A stretch of 16,500 nt of DNA. Source: Methanobacterium sp. (GTDB lineage Archaea > Methanobacteriota > Methanobacteria > Methanobacteriales > Methanobacteriaceae). The notes beneath the pieces were generated by a model. The model saw only the letters and a program-made list of their open reading frames with translations. It did not search any database and was not told the DNA's origin. Shown here one piece after another: positions 1 to 7,822 of this stretch (the first letter of the stretch is position 1; each line of letters starts with the position of its first letter). The stretch spans positions 1 through 16,500 of the forward strand of contig PLXT01000089.1 in assembly GCA_003151535.1 (NCBI GenBank), in the 5' to 3' direction. A program made the translations under genes and the position numbers.

Positions 1-114
1 TCAGGCCATGTCAAAGTCACCACAACACTACGAACACACACAAAAAACATCTTCACCTGCTTATGCTACAACCTCCAACAACTAAACACCCTCAAACAAA
101 AAAACACAACATAG
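1..114 (+). CDS. Transposase C-terminus (partial, cut by window edge)
   Basis: Reading from base 1, an open frame of 37 codons ends in TAG at 112-114. It has the look of the last helix of a DDE transposase: GHVKVTTTLRTH followed by CLCYNLQQLNTL, resembling the end of IS5/IS1182-type enzymes, where an Arg-rich turn is followed by an aliphatic helix ending in a basic Lys/Asn tail. It differs from the tail of the complete transposase at 5452-7005, so it belongs to another element. The coding strand is rich in A and C and poor in T, unlike the neighbouring genes, and the A-rich bias continues for about 120 bases past the stop, which probably still belongs to the element. Catalytic residues lie outside the window, so family and intactness cannot be judged. 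Confidence 0.55.
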   Translation, partial: SGHVKVTTTLRTHTKNIFTCLCYNLQQLNTLKQKNTT

Positions 115-285
115 CGAACGCTAACAAAAAAAACAAGAAAAAATAGAGAAAATAAATAAAAACAAAGAAAAAACACACAAAAAATAACTAAAACCTCACC
201 AAAAAATTCAAACACTACAAAAATAATAAAAAAACTAAGTTAATAGAAATTCTCTAAACTTTAAAAATATTTAGGAGCAGATTCT

Positions 286-429
286 ATGATAACATCAGTA
301 CCAACCACAACAACTGAAGTAACAATCCCAATATATCACCTAGCATCTTATATAATTGGTATAATTGTTATTTTATTGATCATTCTATGGATAGTAATGA
401 AATACAGCCAGAAAAACAAGAAATCGTGA
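286..429 (+). CDS. Small single-span membrane protein, 47 aa
   Basis: The ATG at 286 follows a clear AGGAG ribosome binding site at 273-277, and the frame runs 47 codons to TGA. The protein has a Thr/Val-rich polar N-terminus of about 17 residues, one strongly hydrophobic segment (about residues 20-38, rich in Ile, Leu and Val) and a short basic tail ending KYSQKNKKS. This predicts one membrane helix with the basic C-terminus in the cytoplasm. I recognise no family. The ribosome binding site, hydrophobic pattern and positive-inside tail argue for a real gene, but it sits next to transposon-derived sequence and could be a remnant. Function unknown. Confidence 0.5.
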   Translation: MITSVPTTTTEVTIPIYHLASYIIGIIVILLIILWIVMKYSQKNKKS

Positions 430-573
430 AGCTAGTTTTTATTTATTGCCAACAAATAATTCCTTTGATAAACATTCTTTTTTATTCTAAATTATTTTTA
501 AATTGCTGAATAGGAAAATTTGAATTAAAAGAAGACATAAATAATACAACATATTACATAAACCATTTAAAGA

Positions 574-582
574 CATATAAAT
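574..582 (+). promoter_or_regulatory. Archaeal TATA box for the VOC gene
   Basis: CATATAAAT lies about 40 bases ahead of the ATG at 620. A start about 25 bases downstream (near 600-605) would leave a short leader that just includes the GGAGAGG ribosome binding site at 606-612. Confidence 0.4.
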
Positions 583-619
583 GTTATAAATCCATTAAGA
601 TGTATGGAGAGGTTATAAT

Positions 620-976
620 ATGATGGTAAAAAATGTTGCTATAGCAGTAGAAAACTTGGAGAAATCAGCCAAATTTTATAAGGATGTTTTGGGAATGGAA
701 GAAGTCAGACGTTTCAGCCCCCAACCCGGTTTGAACATTGTACTGTTTAAGGGCGAAGGCGAAGCCATGGTAGAATTAATTGAAAATGAAAATAATAAAA
801 AGGGATTGTTCTTGATTGGACTGGCTGTTGAGGATATGGATGCTGAAATTGCAAACTTAAATGCTAAAGGAATTGAATTAACACGTGGCCCCTTAGGTAA
901 ACCTGGAGGTCCAAGAGTTGCATTTTTAGATGGCCCTGATGGTGTTGAAATTGAATTAATTGAAAATATGGGATAG
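620..976 (+). CDS. VOC/glyoxalase-fold protein lacking the His metal ligands
   Basis: The 118-residue protein has the two beta-alpha-beta-beta-beta modules of the vicinal oxygen chelate superfamily: module 1 around residues 3-55 (VAIAVENLEKSAKFYKDVLG) and module 2 around 62-115 (GLAVEDMDAEIANLNAKG, then GPDGVEIELIE). In glyoxalase I and methylmalonyl-CoA epimerase the metal is held by His/Glu pairs. Here both Glu positions appear kept (E52 and E112), but the His of the first strand is N5 and the His opening module 2 aligns with L65. Metal binding is therefore doubtful or altered, and the substrate cannot be named. Two adjacent ATGs (620 and 623) follow GGAGAGG at 606-612; either may be used. 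A TATA box lies upstream and a stem-loop follows the stop, so it is probably a single-gene transcript. Confidence 0.85.
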   Translation: MMVKNVAIAVENLEKSAKFYKDVLGMEEVRRFSPQPGLNIVLFKGEGEAMVELIENENNKKGLFLIGLAVEDMDAEIANLNAKGIELTRGPLGKPGGPRVAFLDGPDGVEIELIENMG

Positions 977-1000
977 AAGATAATTTTATGTTAATTTGGG

Positions 1001-1045
1001 TTATGATTGGAATGGATCATCAATCATAATTCAATTATTTTCTTG
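1001..1045 (+). terminator. Stem-loop followed by T-rich tract after the VOC gene
   Basis: TTATGATTG (1001-1009) pairs perfectly with CAATCATAA (1021-1029) around an 11-base loop, beginning 25 bases after the stop codon. The following bases to 1045 are T-rich. This is consistent with transcript termination or 3'-end protection. Archaeal terminators often need only the T-tract, so the stem's role is inferred. Confidence 0.4.
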
Positions 1046-1060
1046 TTTTAAATTTGATTT

Positions 1061-1127
1061 AGAAAACTTTCTTCTATTAGTTTTCTTTCAGAAAAAACAA
1101 TATCATATCCCTACAAACTGTATTGTT
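1061..1127 (+). repeat. Two further inverted repeats in the 977-1241 spacer
   Basis: AGAAAACT (1061-1068) pairs with AGTTTTCT (1079-1086), and AACAATA (1096-1102) pairs with TATTGTT (1121-1127); the latter is followed by CCTTTTTC. With the stem at 1001-1029 this makes three consecutive potential hairpins in one 265-base spacer. They could be staggered terminators or part of a small RNA. In DNA this AT-rich, short inverted repeats also arise by chance. Confidence 0.3.
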
Positions 1128-1181
1128 CCTTTTTCTAAGATTTTTATTAATCATGAACTAATTTTAAATTGATTTATTGAG

Positions 1182-1189
1182 TTTATATA
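1182..1189 (+). promoter_or_regulatory. TATA box for the DUF4013 gene
   Basis: TTTATATA about 55 bases ahead of the ATG at 1242 is the best TATA match in the spacer. It predicts a transcript start near 1210-1215 and a short leader carrying GGGG at 1230-1233. Confidence 0.35.
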
Positions 1190-1241
1190 GAAGAATCTCT
1201 AAGATAAAGTGATTAATAATAAAAAATATGGGGTTATAATA

Positions 1242-2011
1242 ATGAAAATTGGGGAAATAATTAACGATTCAATCAAATATCCTTTAAGTAATAAGAAGAC
1301 CTTCCTTTTTTTGGGTTTGATAGTGATATTAGGTGATTTATATAGTATTTTTGGATCAATAACACATAATGGTTTAATAGTTATTTTTGGTATTAGCTTT
1401 ATAATTGCTTTTGTGAGATCAGGTTATCAACTTCGTATAATGGAATTCTCCACAGCAGATAATAATATACTCCCTGAGCTAAATAAATGGAAAGACTTGT
1501 TCATCAATGGATTAAAAGTATTGTAGTGACTCTGGTTTATGTGATTCCTATAACAATAATAATAGTCCCTTTGATCTTTATAATTGCAATCACATCCTTT
1601 AGTTCTGGGGCTAATCTGGTTGATACCAATATGTTTAAAACATTTGGCCTTGTTTCAATTATTATTGGGTTGTATTTGGTAATAATATATCCAATATTTT
1701 TCATGTCACTAGCTAACATGGCCAAAAATGGGAATAATATTGACAATGCATTTAAATTCAATGTAATAAAAAACACTATTTCCTATGTTGGATTGGGCAA
1801 CTTTGTTATCTGGTACATTTTCACAGGTTTAATATTCTTGTTCCTGTTATTAGTTGGATTTGGATTATCAGATATTTTCAATATGATCCACTTCAAATTC
1901 ATTGGAGATTTACTGGCTTCATTAACTGTAACTCCCTTTGCAATGATATTCCTTTACAGATCCGCATCACTAATATATCTAAATGGATCCCAGGATGATA
2001 CTTTAGATTAA
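1242..2011 (+). pseudogene. DUF4013-type polytopic membrane protein, -1 frameshift
   Basis: The 5' part reads MKIGEIINDSIKYPLSNKK, then membrane segments and LPELNKWKDLFINGLK, the conserved N-terminal half of DUF4013 proteins (unknown function, frequent in Methanobacteria). That frame stops at 1524-1526. The rest of the family pattern (IVVTLVYVIPITIII and several more membrane helices, to TAA at 2009-2011) continues in the frame one base back, overlapping the first near 1515-1523. One missing base explains the break; adding an A to the AAAA run at about 1514-1517 gives GLKSIVVTLVY. The start is ATG 1242 (after GGGG at 1230-1233) rather than the in-frame GTG at 1209, because homology begins there. 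About 257 residues if repaired. Either a true pseudogene or a homopolymer sequencing error; programmed slippage is possible but has no special support. Confidence 0.7.
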
Positions 2012-2240
2012 ATAGAATTTATTAGAAACTCTATCAGAATTAATGAATAATGGTGAAATAATAATGATCAATAATTATGGGGCAAAATTAATACATTAAA
2101 GCACCCTAATACTAGAATCCCTAATTTAAATTCATTGATTAATTATTTAACTTTTTTATTCATAAGATATCCTTTTAATTCGATTGGAATGTATAAAAAT
2201 TTGTGAATAAATGTTCTTCAAAACTTGTTCATTATGAATA

Positions 2241-2249
2241 ATTATAAAA
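2241..2249 (+). promoter_or_regulatory. TATA box for the YdjM-like gene
   Basis: ATTATAAAA lies 58-66 bases ahead of the ATG at 2307 and fits an archaeal TATA box with a transcript start near 2270. The rest of the 295-base spacer 2012-2306 is AT-rich and holds no convincing gene; a T-run near 2153-2158 may end the upstream transcript. Confidence 0.35.
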
Positions 2250-2306
2250 GTTAAGTGAATTAATCTAAGATAAAACTGTTTGAATATATTTTTCGGGTGA
2301 AAAGTC

Positions 2307-3251
2307 ATGGATTTATTAACACATTTTTTAGTACCATATATTATCTTAACTGCTGTAAAGAGTAAAAATAAGCTTGCCGGAGCTTTTGGTGGTATATCAC
2401 CCGATTTTGATACTATTTTTGTGGCATGGATAGGAATATTATCCCCGAATTTATTTATATTTTCACACCGAGGTATCACACATTCATTTATCTTTGGATT
2501 TGTAACATCAACAATCTTCTTGTACGTAATATCAAGAAAACAAGTGAATCAATTTATCGGTAACATTATAAAACGTGACATAACTGTAAAATTTACTAAA
2601 ACCACGATTGCAATAGCATATTTTGGTGTTTTAACCCATTTATTCCTTGATTATTTGACTACATTGGGTATTCCATTGTTCTTTCCATTCTCAATTACAA
2701 GATACGCATTAAACATGTATCAATCATTGGACCTTATAACCATCATACTAGCAGCCATTGTAATGATCATAATCTATATGAAGGTTAATTATAAGTATAA
2801 AAAAGCTGCAATGGCCATTTTTATGATTATATTAATATCATTTGGTGGTTTAAGAGCATATGAAAAGATTAATATTCTTGATGACGAAACTCCAACCTTA
2901 AATGGAAATTATAATCAGGTATCACTTTATCCAACCAGTAATATTTTCGTATGGAATGTTGTAAAAAGTAATTCACAAAACAGTAGTTATATTGTATCAG
3001 AGTACAATGGATGGTCAAATCAAGAATCGAATATTCAAACATTCAACACTCCTTCGGTTGAAAATGGGAATTACAGTGCAGGGTTAAATGCTATAAAAAT
3101 TGCAGACACCCTTCCTGTTGTAAAACAATTTAAATGGAATTCATACTACACAATTGTAGATGCACGGTACAACTCAACTAAATGGGATGTAACCTACTCA
3201 GATATTGTAAATTCTTACACAGCAAACAATCTAACAGTTACAGTACCTTAA
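2307..3251 (+). CDS. Membrane-bound metal-dependent hydrolase, YdjM/DUF457 family
   Basis: The 314-residue protein carries the family's ordered metal-site motifs: H6 in MDLLTHFLVP, D33/D35 in SPDFD, HRGITHS (H54, H59) and LTHLFLDYLTT (H111, D115). These lie on and between four or five membrane helices in the first 185 residues. A soluble C-terminal region of about 120 residues, rich in Asn, Ser, Thr and Tyr, contains the motif FVWNVV that many family members have after the membrane part. The family (COG1988) is annotated as inner-membrane metal-dependent hydrolases, possibly acting on lipids or cell-surface substrates; the reaction is unproven. Translation starts at ATG 2307 after GGGTGA at 2295-2300. 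The gene is intact and converges on the phosphoesterase gene. Confidence 0.8.
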   Translation: MDLLTHFLVPYIILTAVKSKNKLAGAFGGISPDFDTIFVAWIGILSPNLFIFSHRGITHSFIFGFVTSTIFLYVISRKQVNQFIGNIIKRDITVKFTKTTIAIAYFGVLTHLFLDYLTTLGIPLFFPFSITRYALNMYQSLDLITIILAAIVMIIIYMKVNYKYKKAAMAIFMIILISFGGLRAYEKINILDDETPTLNGNYNQVSLYPTSNIFVWNVVKSNSQNSSYIVSEYNGWSNQESNIQTFNTPSVENGNYSAGLNAIKIADTLPVVKQFKWNSYYTIVDARYNSTKWDVTYSDIVNSYTANNLTVTVP

Positions 3252-3264
3252 ATAATTTATTCCA

Positions 3265-3271
3265 TTTTTTT
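3265..3271 (+). terminator. Poly-T terminator after the YdjM-like gene
   Basis: A run of seven T begins 14 bases after the stop at 3251, in the 96-base gap between convergent genes; such runs suffice for termination by archaeal RNA polymerase. Confidence 0.35.
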
Positions 3272-3315
3272 GATTATAATAGAAATATCTTTTATGTATA
3301 CCTTCAATATGGTTT

Positions 3316-3323
3316 AAAAAAAA
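3316..3323 (-). terminator. Poly-T terminator after the phosphoesterase gene
   Basis: Eight A on the plus strand read as eight T on the minus strand, 25-32 bases beyond the minus-strand stop codon at 3348-3350. Confidence 0.35.
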
Positions 3324-3347
3324 TAAGATGAATATTTAAATTATTAA

Positions 3348-4949
3348 TTATTTAAGATTTGTAATTGCCTGGGATTCTAATCTTTTAATAGCTCCACTTT
3401 GGGAATATTGATAGAGATTCACATAGGATGGAGCGGAATCATTACATTTTTGAGGTATAATGACCACAAATGTCATAGTACACTTATTTTTATCTATCCA
3501 CGTACCCGAATTTACATATACATTTTTTTCCTGTTTTTCATTTAAAGAAGTTATGATACGTGCCTCATGCGAATGACCAAATATTACAATTCTTTTATCA
3601 GAAACTGGATTATCAAAAAACTGGATACCCGATTGATCATCTAGAAAACTTGCAAATGCCCCCCTAAGAACTGCATCTTCAATAGGGATATTAACAGGTA
3701 CTAAATTAAGATTCTGTCTTTCGTCCCATGTTTCTATGATACCATCGAATAGATTAACCTTTATAATGTCATCCCCAGATTTTTGATAGGGTAAAACATC
3801 ATTTATAGCATATGAATCATTGAATCCATCTATATTTGTGTTTATAATCTTCTCATCAAGTCCTTCATTCACTGGAAAATCTGTTACAAGACCCTTCCAA
3901 ACATTCCAATAGAGGAAATAATGATATTGATCCGCTCCAAGTTCATTTTTATTAACCACAGGCAAATCCTCATCTCGTTTAGGACGTCCCTGCATAACCG
4001 AACTTGTTGCCATTCTTGTAAAGAAATATCCCGGAGGTAATATCGTATCTGTCTGTGTTATAGACCTGTTTGAAAGATCGGGTGCACAATAAAAATTATA
4101 CCTGTGTCCATGTTCAATGATTATTTCAGGAATATCATCGGGAGTATAGGATCCTAATCCTCTAACATCACGAGCCTGAGACACTCCAGGTATGATACTT
4201 TCCATGTCATTAGAATCTATTAAAATATCATGATTCCCAGGCACATAGGTCACTTTAACATTGTTATCCTTTACTATATTATTAAAAGCATCTATAACAG
4301 GTTTATTGTTAAATGCCACAGATTTTACGAAATCCCTCTGGGTTTTTCCACTAAATGTTTCCAGATTCATTGGAATAAACCATTCATCGATTAGATCACC
4401 TGCTATAATCAATTCTTTAACATTGGGTGAAACTCGAACTTGGTTTAAAAAATTAACCAACGCATCCCTGTTTCTGGTAATCTCAGAATAGCTGTCATTA
4501 GCACCTAAATGTATATCACTTATACAGACCACTAGGGATCTTTTATTATCTAATTCAGAAATACCATCCGAATCAAGATTAAATGAATAATCTACTGCAA
4601 AATAACTGTTAAATTCTTCTTTTAAAGAAGCTCCACCCAGTGATCTTAGATTGTTTATTGAAAGTTTATATTATTCACCTTCCTTAAACTTAGAATTGTC
4701 AGATTTACTGATATTGAGGGTTTTTAATGAATTTCCAATTTTATCTACTATAATATCCTCTTCTATTTCAGTATTATCTCCAGTAATTTTATAAAGTTTT
4801 ATTCCATCTAAAACAGTATTCATATCCAAATCTTCATTAAATAGATTTAAGCTGCCTTTACTATCTATGATAGATGGATCTCCTATTATATCCGAGAAAG
4901 GTATGTCTGTTTTCATGCTTAATGAACTAATGATATTCTCTGAATCCAA
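3348..4949 (-). pseudogene. Calcineurin-like metallophosphoesterase, interrupted by in-frame TAA
   Basis: The catalytic part shows all the metal-site motifs in order: SDIHLG, GDLIDE, PGNHD, EHGHRY and FGHSHE. They read in one frame down to TAA at 3348. Upstream the same frame stays open for another 46 codons before the first possible start (GTG at 4530-4532), with no ATG, GTG or TTG among them, then meets a TAA at 4671-4673. Beyond that TAA the same frame continues 92 more codons to an ATG at 4947-4949 preceded by a strong GGAGG site. The simplest reading is one gene of 533 codons with a nonsense mutation at codon 93. The GTG at 4532 falls inside the first core beta-strand (SLVVCISDIHLG) and has no ribosome binding site, so it is a poor start. 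The N-terminal 92 residues are acidic and of unknown fold. The intact enzyme would be a cytoplasmic metal-dependent phosphatase or pyrophosphatase of unknown substrate. Confidence 0.75.
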
Positions 4950-5403
4950 TATTATAACCTCCTATATTATGATTTAAAAGATATTCACATATTTTATAGT
5001 CTGTAAAACTTGGATATTTACATATTATATAAAAATGTTCTTACTGATCAGTTTATTTTAATATGAGATGCCTTATTTGTATTTGGAATGGATTCACTTC
5101 AATATAAATTAGCTGAGAACTAATGTGACTATATCACTAAAAGTTATGATTATAATCAGAAAACACTTTAAATACCCTAAAATGGATGATTTAATTCAAG
5201 ATTCAAAGCCCGTTAAAAATTAAATATTATTTGATACTAAAATTTAGTTTATATTAAAGGATTCTATAATAAATCTTTTTTTTTTAATATAGCTATCTCA
5301 AGTTTTTAAATCCAATTCTAGGTTTTATACTATCTAATATTAACAAAATTATAAATTTTTCTAAGTTCATGAATATATTTGAGTTAAATCTTTTTTTTTA
5401 TTT
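4950..5403. other. 454-base spacer without a convincing gene
   Basis: It holds the minus-strand ribosome binding site and promoter of the phosphoesterase gene at its left end and long T-runs next to the insertion sequence at its right end (5277-5285 and 5391-5399). A 25-codon plus-strand frame at 5146-5223 lacks a ribosome binding site. No RNA gene or repeat stands out. Confidence 0.5.
5024..5035 (-). promoter_or_regulatory. TATA box for the phosphoesterase gene
   Basis: On the minus strand the bases read TTTTTATATAAT, about 75 bases ahead of the ATG at 4949. A transcript start about 25 bases downstream would leave a leader of roughly 50 bases containing the GGAGG site. Confidence 0.35.
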
Positions 5404-5418
5404 GAGGTAGTCTCATAA
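5404..5418 (+). repeat. IS left terminal inverted repeat
   Basis: GAGGTAGTCTCATAA; pairs with 7112-7126 with two mismatches and is flanked outside by TATTT at 5399-5403. Confidence 0.8.
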
Positions 5419-5451
5419 ATTTTTTAATTTTTATTAATATTTTTTAGGATT

Positions 5452-7005
5452 TTATGTGTTTAGTTGATTATTTGAGATGTTTTTGTTTTGTTTTTGATTG
5501 TGGATTCTTTTTATGTTGTGTGATATGATTATGAGATTGTTTTCAGTTTGTGTTTGTTTTATTCCACGTGTTAAGTATTCTGTGTACTTTAAATTTTCTT
5601 TTATGTTCCCAAATGGCCATTCTACTGTCATTTTGCGTTTTGCAAACTCAATTTTGCCTTTTTCAGTTCCCATTTTCAAAGCCATACGCTTTGATAATAC
5701 ATTGCCATAATCGGTTATAATTCTAACCCGATTCTTTCCAGTACATTCCAATTGATTGGTACAATTTAAGCATTTATTAGTATAATATTGGCGCATATTA
5801 ACATTATTATATTTATAAGTCTTTTTATATTCTAATTTTTCGTTATTGGGACATAAATAAAAGTCTTTTTCGTAATTGTATATAAAATTATGTTTAGAAA
5901 ATGGTTTATATGTTTTGAAATGTTTTTTAGTTTCATGTGCCTGTTTTCTGTTAGGAATATAACCATCGAATTCGTTTTCATCTAAATATTGTAAATTAGT
6001 TTTTGTAAAGTATCCATAATCGGCACTTATTGCCGTATCATCTGGTAATTGTCCTATGGTTTCTATTGTGTGTTCTATTTGTGGTATTAATTGGTAATGG
6101 TCTGTGGGGTCTTGTGTTACGGTATTTGCTAGTATGATTCCTGAATCGTAATCTACAGCTATTTGCATATTGTATGATAATTCCATACGGTTCTTTTTAT
6201 TCATCATCCATCGAGATTCAGGGTCTGTTAAGCTAATTGTTTTTTGTTTTGTCTTTTCTAGCTCATTTTCAGCATGTTCTAATTTTTTCAAAACCAATTT
6301 TTTTTGTTCTGGACTTCGACTGGCTTGTTCTAGCAATTTGGAAGATGTTTTACGTAATTTATTTTCATTTTTAGTGTCAGAATTGGCTTTTCGTGCTTCT
6401 TGGATCATTTTTTTGACTTTGGTTTTTGATAGAAGTTCAGGTGGTATTTCGTCACCTCTTTTATCACCGTAAATTTTGTCTTCTTCTTCGTCGGTTTCTA
6501 TTCCTTTTTTTAAGAGTTCGCGAATGGTTTGTATTTCTTCTTGGTTTATTAAATTAGTTGATGAGGCATTTGCTTTAATTTTAGTACCATCGATAGCTAT
6601 ATGTTTTAATTTGACCATTCCTGAATTTTTAGCAACGATTACGGTCATTTTAAATGCTTCTTCAATTTGTTCAGCACATTCAATTTTAAATCTACAAATC
6701 GTACGAAAATCTGGTTTGTCCATTCCTGAAAGATACATATAAACCATATTTTCTTCTGCAAGCTTCATTATCTTTCTTGAAGAAAATATTCCATCAACTG
6801 AAGCCATAATCACAAGTCTAGTTAACATATGACGTGAATATGCAGGTTTACCCTTTGTATACTTATATTTTCGTTCGTTTTTCTTAAAATCCAGACCGTC
6901 CACCAAATTAGTGATAAAAAAACAAAGATGATTATCTGGAATAAAAGATACAAGACGCCTCGGCACCAACCAAGTCTGACCAATCCCATCTTCTCTCAAA
7001 GCCAT
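5452..7005 (-). CDS. IS1182-family DDE transposase
   Basis: The 517-residue product starts at the ATG at 7005 (MALREDGIGQ); an in-frame GTG four codons earlier is less likely. An N-terminal DUF772-type helical domain (about residues 10-120, with LTRLVIMASVDGIFSSRKI) precedes the catalytic core. The likely DDE triad is D139 in HIAIDGTKIKANAS, D329 in ISADYGY and E462 in TVEWPFGNIKE. A long Lys/Glu-rich, probably coiled insertion lies at about 150-260, and a Cys cluster near 385-421 (LCP, then CLNC and C) may bind zinc. Length and motif order match IS1182-group enzymes. No frameshift or premature stop is seen, in contrast to several chromosomal genes nearby. It catalyses cut-and-paste movement of the element through the terminal repeats. 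Confidence 0.9.
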   Translation of the reverse strand: MALREDGIGQTWLVPRRLVSFIPDNHLCFFITNLVDGLDFKKNERKYKYTKGKPAYSRHMLTRLVIMASVDGIFSSRKIMKLAEENMVYMYLSGMDKPDFRTICRFKIECAEQIEEAFKMTVIVAKNSGMVKLKHIAIDGTKIKANASSTNLINQEEIQTIRELLKKGIETDEEEDKIYGDKRGDEIPPELLSKTKVKKMIQEARKANSDTKNENKLRKTSSKLLEQASRSPEQKKLVLKKLEHAENELEKTKQKTISLTDPESRWMMNKKNRMELSYNMQIAVDYDSGIILANTVTQDPTDHYQLIPQIEHTIETIGQLPDDTAISADYGYFTKTNLQYLDENEFDGYIPNRKQAHETKKHFKTYKPFSKHNFIYNYEKDFYLCPNNEKLEYKKTYKYNNVNMRQYYTNKCLNCTNQLECTGKNRVRIITDYGNVLSKRMALKMGTEKGKIEFAKRKMTVEWPFGNIKENLKYTEYLTRGIKQTQTENNLIIISHNIKRIHNQKQNKNISNNQLNT

Positions 7006-7111
7006 AAAAAACACCACACTAAAACTCTAATCAACTAAATAATAATAGAACAAACTACAATATAAATATAACCCCTAAAAAATAAGAAAAAAAATTTATA
7101 AAAAAAATTAA

Positions 7112-7126
7112 TTATGAGACAGCCTC
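7112..7126 (-). repeat. IS right terminal inverted repeat
   Basis: Read on the minus strand as GAGGCTGTCTCATAA; flanked outside by TATTT at 7127-7131. Confidence 0.8.
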
Positions 7127-7196
7127 TATTTAAAAAAATAGATATGTATATTCATGAATTAAATTATACATTAAATATTTTTAATACGCATTTAAA

Positions 7197-7669
7197 CTAT
7201 TTTAAAGCAGGTAAAAGGAAATAAAGAGTTATTACCCAGAGGAAAATAGTTCTTATTGGCCTTAAAAGAGTATTCATCACAAACTTCTCCTTCAAACCAG
7301 TATATAGATGGTTTATCGCACTGAAAGTAAAGAATACTAATAAAACCATATATATTGCCAAATAAGAGTAGAATCCCCAGTTCATTAACCAAGCAATTAA
7401 CATAACCACATTAATGGCTAGAAAATACATTCTGGATTGTCTACGATATCCTCCATTATCACCGTAACCACTAACTAGAGTTGCACCCTCAGTGAAGAAT
7501 ATACCCTCTATTGCTGTGACTCCTGCTAAAAATACTACTGTGAAAATTGCAAATATAGAAAACTGTGTTGTGGATTTGTGTCCCAATAAAATGCAAAAAA
7601 TATTCCCAAAGCCACACCAGACCATCGGATTATCTCAAGAAAACGGTTAATTTTAGTACTAGCAGCCAT
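7197..7669 (-). pseudogene. Polytopic membrane protein, -1 frameshift
   Basis: The ATG at 7669, preceded on the minus strand by GGGGAA, opens MAASTKINRFLEIIRW and a hydrophobic helix ending FFAFYWDTNP; this frame stops shortly after. The frame one base back then continues TTQFSIFAIFTVVFLAG, a loop with GYGDNGGYRRQSR, two or three more membrane helices and a final helix, to TAG at 7197. One missing base around 7570-7590 accounts for the break; lengthening the minus-strand CC in AATCCACA to CCC gives NPTTQFSIF. The repaired product would be about 157 residues with four or five helices. I do not recognise the family with confidence. The 3' end lies 70 bases from the insertion sequence, which does not itself disrupt it. 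Confidence 0.6.
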
Positions 7670-7822
7670 TTAAATTTTCCCCTATCCAAAAAACCATCTT
7701 CCAAAATATTAAATTTAATCAATTACTCTTCAAGATGGATCTTTTGTTTTAATAATTTTCAATTATTCTGAATATAAATTGTTACAAAAATAAATTCTGA
7801 ACAAATATTTATAAAGTTAATG

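Larger units (their letters stand above)
5404..7126 (-). mobile_element. Complete IS1182-like insertion sequence, 1723 bp
   Basis: The ends form an imperfect inverted repeat: GAGGTAGTCTCATAA at 5404-5418 and, read inward on the other strand, GAGGCTGTCTCATAA at 7126-7112 (13 of 15 matching). The pentamer TATTT sits directly outside both ends (5399-5403 and 7127-7131), which may be a target-site duplication, although it is low in information in this AT-rich setting. The element holds one transposase gene on the minus strand that fills nearly all of it. Intact ends, an intact gene and matching flanks suggest recent insertion and possible activity. It lies between genes rather than inside one. 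Whether flanking TATTT is typical for the family is uncertain. Confidence 0.85.

Noticed and set aside
115..240. A-rich tract after the transposase tail as a repeat array
   Set aside because: No regular unit length is visible; it looks like the biased end of the transposable element.
1209..1241. GTG 1209 as start of the DUF4013 gene
   Set aside because: ATG 1242 has a better placed G-rich site and family similarity starts there.
4530..4532. GTG as the true start of the phosphoesterase
   Set aside because: It lies inside the first core strand, has no ribosome binding site, and the same frame is open with no alternative start up to TAA 4671.
4671..4673. Stop-codon recoding (pyrrolysine or selenocysteine) as explanation of the internal stops
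   Set aside because: Both internal stops are TAA; known recoding in archaea uses TAG or TGA, and TAA also ends several intact genes here.
5146..5223. 25-codon plus-strand frame in the spacer left of the IS
   Set aside because: No ribosome binding site, no recognisable pattern, and too short in AT-rich DNA.
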